From: Chitinophagaceae bacterium
GTDB lineage: Bacteria > Bacteroidota > Bacteroidia > Chitinophagales > Chitinophagaceae
DNA: 64,000 nt
NCBI GenBank assembly: GCA_004028795.1
Contig: SAIW01000018.1
Coordinates: 62,001 to 126,000 of the forward strand
Direction of reading: 5' to 3'
Part shown: positions 61,699 to 64,000 of the stretch, piece after piece
Layout: every line of letters begins with the position of its first letter
Numbering within the stretch: position 1 is the stretch's first letter
Made by a program: the position numbers and the translations under genes
The notes under the pieces: model-generated
What the model was told of the DNA's origin: nothing
The model's database searches: none
What the model saw: only the letters and a program-made list of their open reading frames with translations

Positions 61699-62789
61699 AG
61701 CCTGTAAATAATTCTGTAATCTATAAAATCTGCTTCATCGTCATGTACTTTTAAGTTAAAGCCAACCTGAAAATGTTTAGACATTTTATACCGCAACCCG
61801 AACCTTTTAAAACTGTCAGAGAAATAAGATGAGTGAGGTGTAATATAAAAACCAATTTGTTGACTGAAAATAATTTTACCTATAATAAATTCATGTCCGC
61901 CATAAATTCCGGCAAATAGATATGGGTTAGTTTTTATCTCTGCATTTGTTATGTTTTCAAATTCATTATGATAAGCTTCGGCACCAATACTTAATGCACT
62001 TGTTCTTCCTATTTGTTTAGTTAATTGTGCAAACAAGCCAAAAGTGTATTGCCTTTCAGCCTGCAACTTATAATTATATCCCTGTTCTGGAACATACAGC
62101 AAACCTATATCCAATGTGGGTTTTAGCTTTCTGTAAAAAACCCTTGGTATAGTACCATATTTTTTTAATTCATTAGTATTCGGAAAATAATTAATTGATA
62201 AAGCAGTTGTTGTATAGTTTAAACCCGAGTTGGGTTGATGATTACTTCCATTAGATAAGTGATGAAAATTAGTTGCTAATGAAACAGTAAAATGCTGCGA
62301 CAATCTATAACCCAAGCCAATTCCAAGTTGCAGATAAGGTGTTACATACTGACTGTAATTTTTATTAGTAGGATTGTTTATTGAATCAAATGGATTAGTT
62401 AAATATCCTAAACCAACAGCACCTTTTAATTGAACATGCAATCTGTTATTAATTCTATAATTCGGTTGAATAAAATAACTGGCGATGTATCCCTCACCCA
62501 AAATTTTTGTTCCGTAATTAAAATAAGAGAATGAAAACCCTTTTTGCGGGTAAGCACTACTTAATTGATAGCTTCCTTCATCATTCATCAACTTAGCAAA
62601 ATCAATTGAAAACCCTGAAGGTTTTGCTCCTTCAACACTTTTTACACTTTGTGTATGTACTACCACATTACCTGTATAACCGATTATGCCAATACTTTGC
62701 TGCCAATTGGTTTTATTAATTGGTAATAAACTGTTTTGGGCATTGGTAACAAAAGGTATTATAACCAATAAGAACGCAAGTTTTTTCAT
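61695..62789 (-). CDS. PagL-like lipid A 3-O-deacylase / acyloxyacyl hydrolase
   Basis: A 364-residue outer-membrane protein. Signal peptide at 1-17. Beta-barrel-like alternating strands fill the rest. The block ATNFHHLSNGSNHQPNSGLN carries the His-x-Ser of the PagL active site (HxSN), and the protein annotates as acyloxyacyl hydrolase in this phylum. It would trim acyl chains from lipid A, changing surface recognition. It is longer than the usual PagL (about 170-190 residues), with an extra N-terminal domain. Its stop overlaps the convergent gene by four bases. Confidence 0.82.
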   Translation of the reverse strand: MKKLAFLLVIIPFVTNAQNSLLPINKTNWQQSIGIIGYTGNVVVHTQSVKSVEGAKPSGFSIDFAKLMNDEGSYQLSSAYPQKGFSFSYFNYGTKILGEGYIASYFIQPNYRINNRLHVQLKGAVGLGYLTNPFDSINNPTNKNYSQYVTPYLQLGIGLGYRLSQHFTVSLATNFHHLSNGSNHQPNSGLNYTTTALSINYFPNTNELKKYGTIPRVFYRKLKPTLDIGLLYVPEQGYNYKLQAERQYTFGLFAQLTKQIGRTSALSIGAEAYHNEFENITNAEIKTNPYLFAGIYGGHEFIIGKIIFSQQIGFYITPHSSYFSDSFKRFGLRYKMSKHFQVGFNLKVHDDEADFIDYRIIYRL

Positions 62790-62822
62790 GTATTAATTAA
62801 CGATGAAAAACACAGTATGGTT

Positions 62823-63344
62823 TTATGGTTCAAGTGGTGCTTTAAAAGTAAAATTGCGTTGAGATAAATAACTGAATACTACAACAAATGCAGTGGTTAA
62901 AATTTTCGAAACCAAAAACTTCCATTTCAATACTTCAAAAAAGAATTTTAAAAAACCATAATTTAAAACCACACAAAACATTACTACCAATAAATACTTA
63001 ACCAATTGCCATGATTTTTTTGCACTTGTTTCCTGAAAAACAACATACCTGCTTAAATAAAAACCGACAGGGAAAGTAACACATAAGCCACATATCAATG
63101 CAGCTATGTGCTGGCTTACAGTTAAATGGATAGATGGAAATAAAAAAGTAATGTTATGGTTAACAAAATAATTGAAGCAGAAAGTAGAAACTAAAATATC
63201 TAATACGGTATTACCACCTCCGCAAGCTGCATAGCGAAAGGTTTGCAGCGGCATAATTTTTTTAAACCAAGGGTAAAAAAAATCAATAACTGCTAAAAGA
63301 AAGTTATTGATAGAATGGTGTACTTGCTTCATAACTTCTGGCAA
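62823..63344 (-). CDS. GtrA-family membrane protein
   Basis: A 173-residue membrane protein of the GtrA family, which helps move bactoprenol-linked sugars across the membrane. Family features are FRYAACGGGNTVLDILVSTFCF near the start, four hydrophobic segments, and the C-terminal YLSQRNFTFK (usual form N-R-x-W-x-F). It lies 34 bases upstream of the PagL-like gene. The cognate glycosyltransferase is not adjacent. Confidence 0.9.
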   Translation of the reverse strand: MPEVMKQVHHSINNFLLAVIDFFYPWFKKIMPLQTFRYAACGGGNTVLDILVSTFCFNYFVNHNITFLFPSIHLTVSQHIAALICGLCVTFPVGFYLSRYVVFQETSAKKSWQLVKYLLVVMFCVVLNYGFLKFFFEVLKWKFLVSKILTTAFVVVFSYLSQRNFTFKAPLEP

Positions 63345-63362
63345 ATGTAGAAGATAATCTGT

Positions 63363-63370
63363 TAGATTTG
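63363..63370 (+). promoter_or_regulatory. Candidate -7 box (TAGATTTG) for argS
   Basis: TAGATTTG matches TAnnTTTG and lies 21 bases before the ATG at 63392. The -33 element is weak (TTCTG at 63336-63340, a 22-base spacing). Confidence 0.4.
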
Positions 63371-63391
63371 CAGCCCAAAATGTTAAGGCTA

Positions 63392-64000
63392 ATGAGTGTT
63401 GTGCAACAAGTTAAGCAGGCAGCAGTAAAAGCAATTACTTCTTTATATCAAATTGAATTAAGAGAGGAAAGTATTTTAGTAAATGCTACCAAGCCTGAGT
63501 TTGAAGGAGATTATACCATTGTTTTGTTTGCATTTGTAAAACAAATAAAGAAAAGCCCCGAACAATTAGGCAATGAATTAGGAGAATATTTAGTACAACA
63601 AAACCCTTCTTTGTTTACTTCATTTAATGTTATTAAAGGTTTTTTAAATCTTAGTATCAGCAATGAATATTGGATAAACTTTCTTTCAACCAATTATGAT
63701 AATGCACAATTCGGTATTAAAGAAAAAAATAATGAGAAAGTAATGGTTGAATACTCCTCCCCTAATACAAACAAACCCTTGCATCTCGGGCATTTAAGAA
63801 ATAACTTTTTAGGATGGAGTATTGCTGAAATTTTAAAAGCTAATGGAAATGATGTTGTAAAAACCTGTGTGGTTAATGATAGAGGCATTCATATTTGCAA
63901 AAGCATGGTTGCCTGGCAATTATTCGGAAACAATGAAACGCCGGAAACGAAAAATGTTAAGGGCGATCATTTAGTGGGTGATTATTATGTGAAATTTAAT
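63392..64000 (+). CDS. argS: Arginine--tRNA ligase, N-terminal part cut by the window edge
   Basis: The class I synthetase that charges tRNA-Arg. The frame opens at the ATG at 63392 and stays open for 203 codons to the end of the window. The N-terminal Add1 domain is followed by MVEYSSPNTNKPLHLGHLRN with the HIGH motif (HLGH), then NDRGIHICKSMVAW of the catalytic domain. The C-terminal part, including the anticodon-binding domain, lies beyond the window. Divergent from gtrA. Confidence 0.93.
   Translation, partial: MSVVQQVKQAAVKAITSLYQIELREESILVNATKPEFEGDYTIVLFAFVKQIKKSPEQLGNELGEYLVQQNPSLFTSFNVIKGFLNLSISNEYWINFLSTNYDNAQFGIKEKNNEKVMVEYSSPNTNKPLHLGHLRNNFLGWSIAEILKANGNDVVKTCVVNDRGIHICKSMVAWQLFGNNETPETKNVKGDHLVGDYYVKFN

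Overview
The window is AT-rich chromosomal DNA from a member of the Bacteroidota, most likely a Chitinophagaceae-type bacterium (phylum well supported, family inferred). The evidence is a PKD protein with a type IX secretion sorting tail, an OMP_b-brl-type TonB-dependent receptor, a YfhO-family membrane protein, a LytS/LytTR two-component pair, a futalosine-pathway menaquinone gene, almost no Shine-Dalgarno sequences, and several promoters of the Bacteroidota form (TTTG, about 19-22 nt, TAnnTTTG). The content is mostly core chromosome. I see no rRNA, tRNA, CRISPR array, prophage or intact insertion sequence.

Layout. 1-4250: tyrS (partial), an RDD membrane protein, the Hsp70 gene hscA, a RelE/ParE-type toxin-antitoxin pair and a DinB-family protein. 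4428-9184: a subtilisin-like protease, then an apparent four-gene operon (aldehyde dehydrogenase, ParB-like protein, cupin, atypical SDR). 9384-12078: a secreted CBM9-like protein co-transcribed with a LytS/LytTR system behind a near-consensus promoter. 12170-19390: panB, ppx and ppk1 (polyphosphate), cmk, a penicillin-acylase-family hydrolase. 19531-24990: a small membrane protein, an HNH-type protein, a DUF885 protein whose 3' end has been tandemly duplicated, purB and mqnA. 24993-36323: a surface-glycan region of glycosyltransferases, methyltransferases, a LamG-type lipoprotein, an amidase and YfhO. 36375-44556: queuosine-precursor transporter, NAD(P)-binding protein, NUDIX hydrolase, CorA, TonB-dependent receptor, Lgt and bacilliredoxin. 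44756-49602: Hsp20, a TraB/GumN protein with an ECF sigma factor and membrane protein, and the PKD surface protein. 49982-64000: arginine decarboxylase, rplT/rpmI, a SET protein, a glycine-zipper lipoprotein, an operon lpxD - zincin - transglutaminase-like protein, dnaK, a DUF5686-type outer-membrane protein, a PagL-like lipid A deacylase, GtrA and argS (partial).

How the genes fit together. Envelope building dominates: lpxD and PagL (lipid A), Lgt (lipoproteins), the glycan region, surface proteins and outer-membrane receptors. Proteostasis (HscA, DnaK, Hsp20, bacilliredoxin), polyphosphate turnover and translation make up most of the rest.

The most unusual signal is in the non-coding DNA. 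Short palindromic elements of several families are scattered through the gaps, and two of them lie in frame inside hscA. A MITE-like element with GTCATTTCGA-type inverted ends occurs twice in opposite orientation. A 58-bp element occurs twice. A unit of about 133 bp carrying the last codons and stop of the DUF885 gene is tandemly duplicated. I found no clear new multi-gene system. The best candidates for unexplored function are the aldehyde dehydrogenase/ParB-like/cupin/SDR operon and the zincin/transglutaminase pair behind lpxD.
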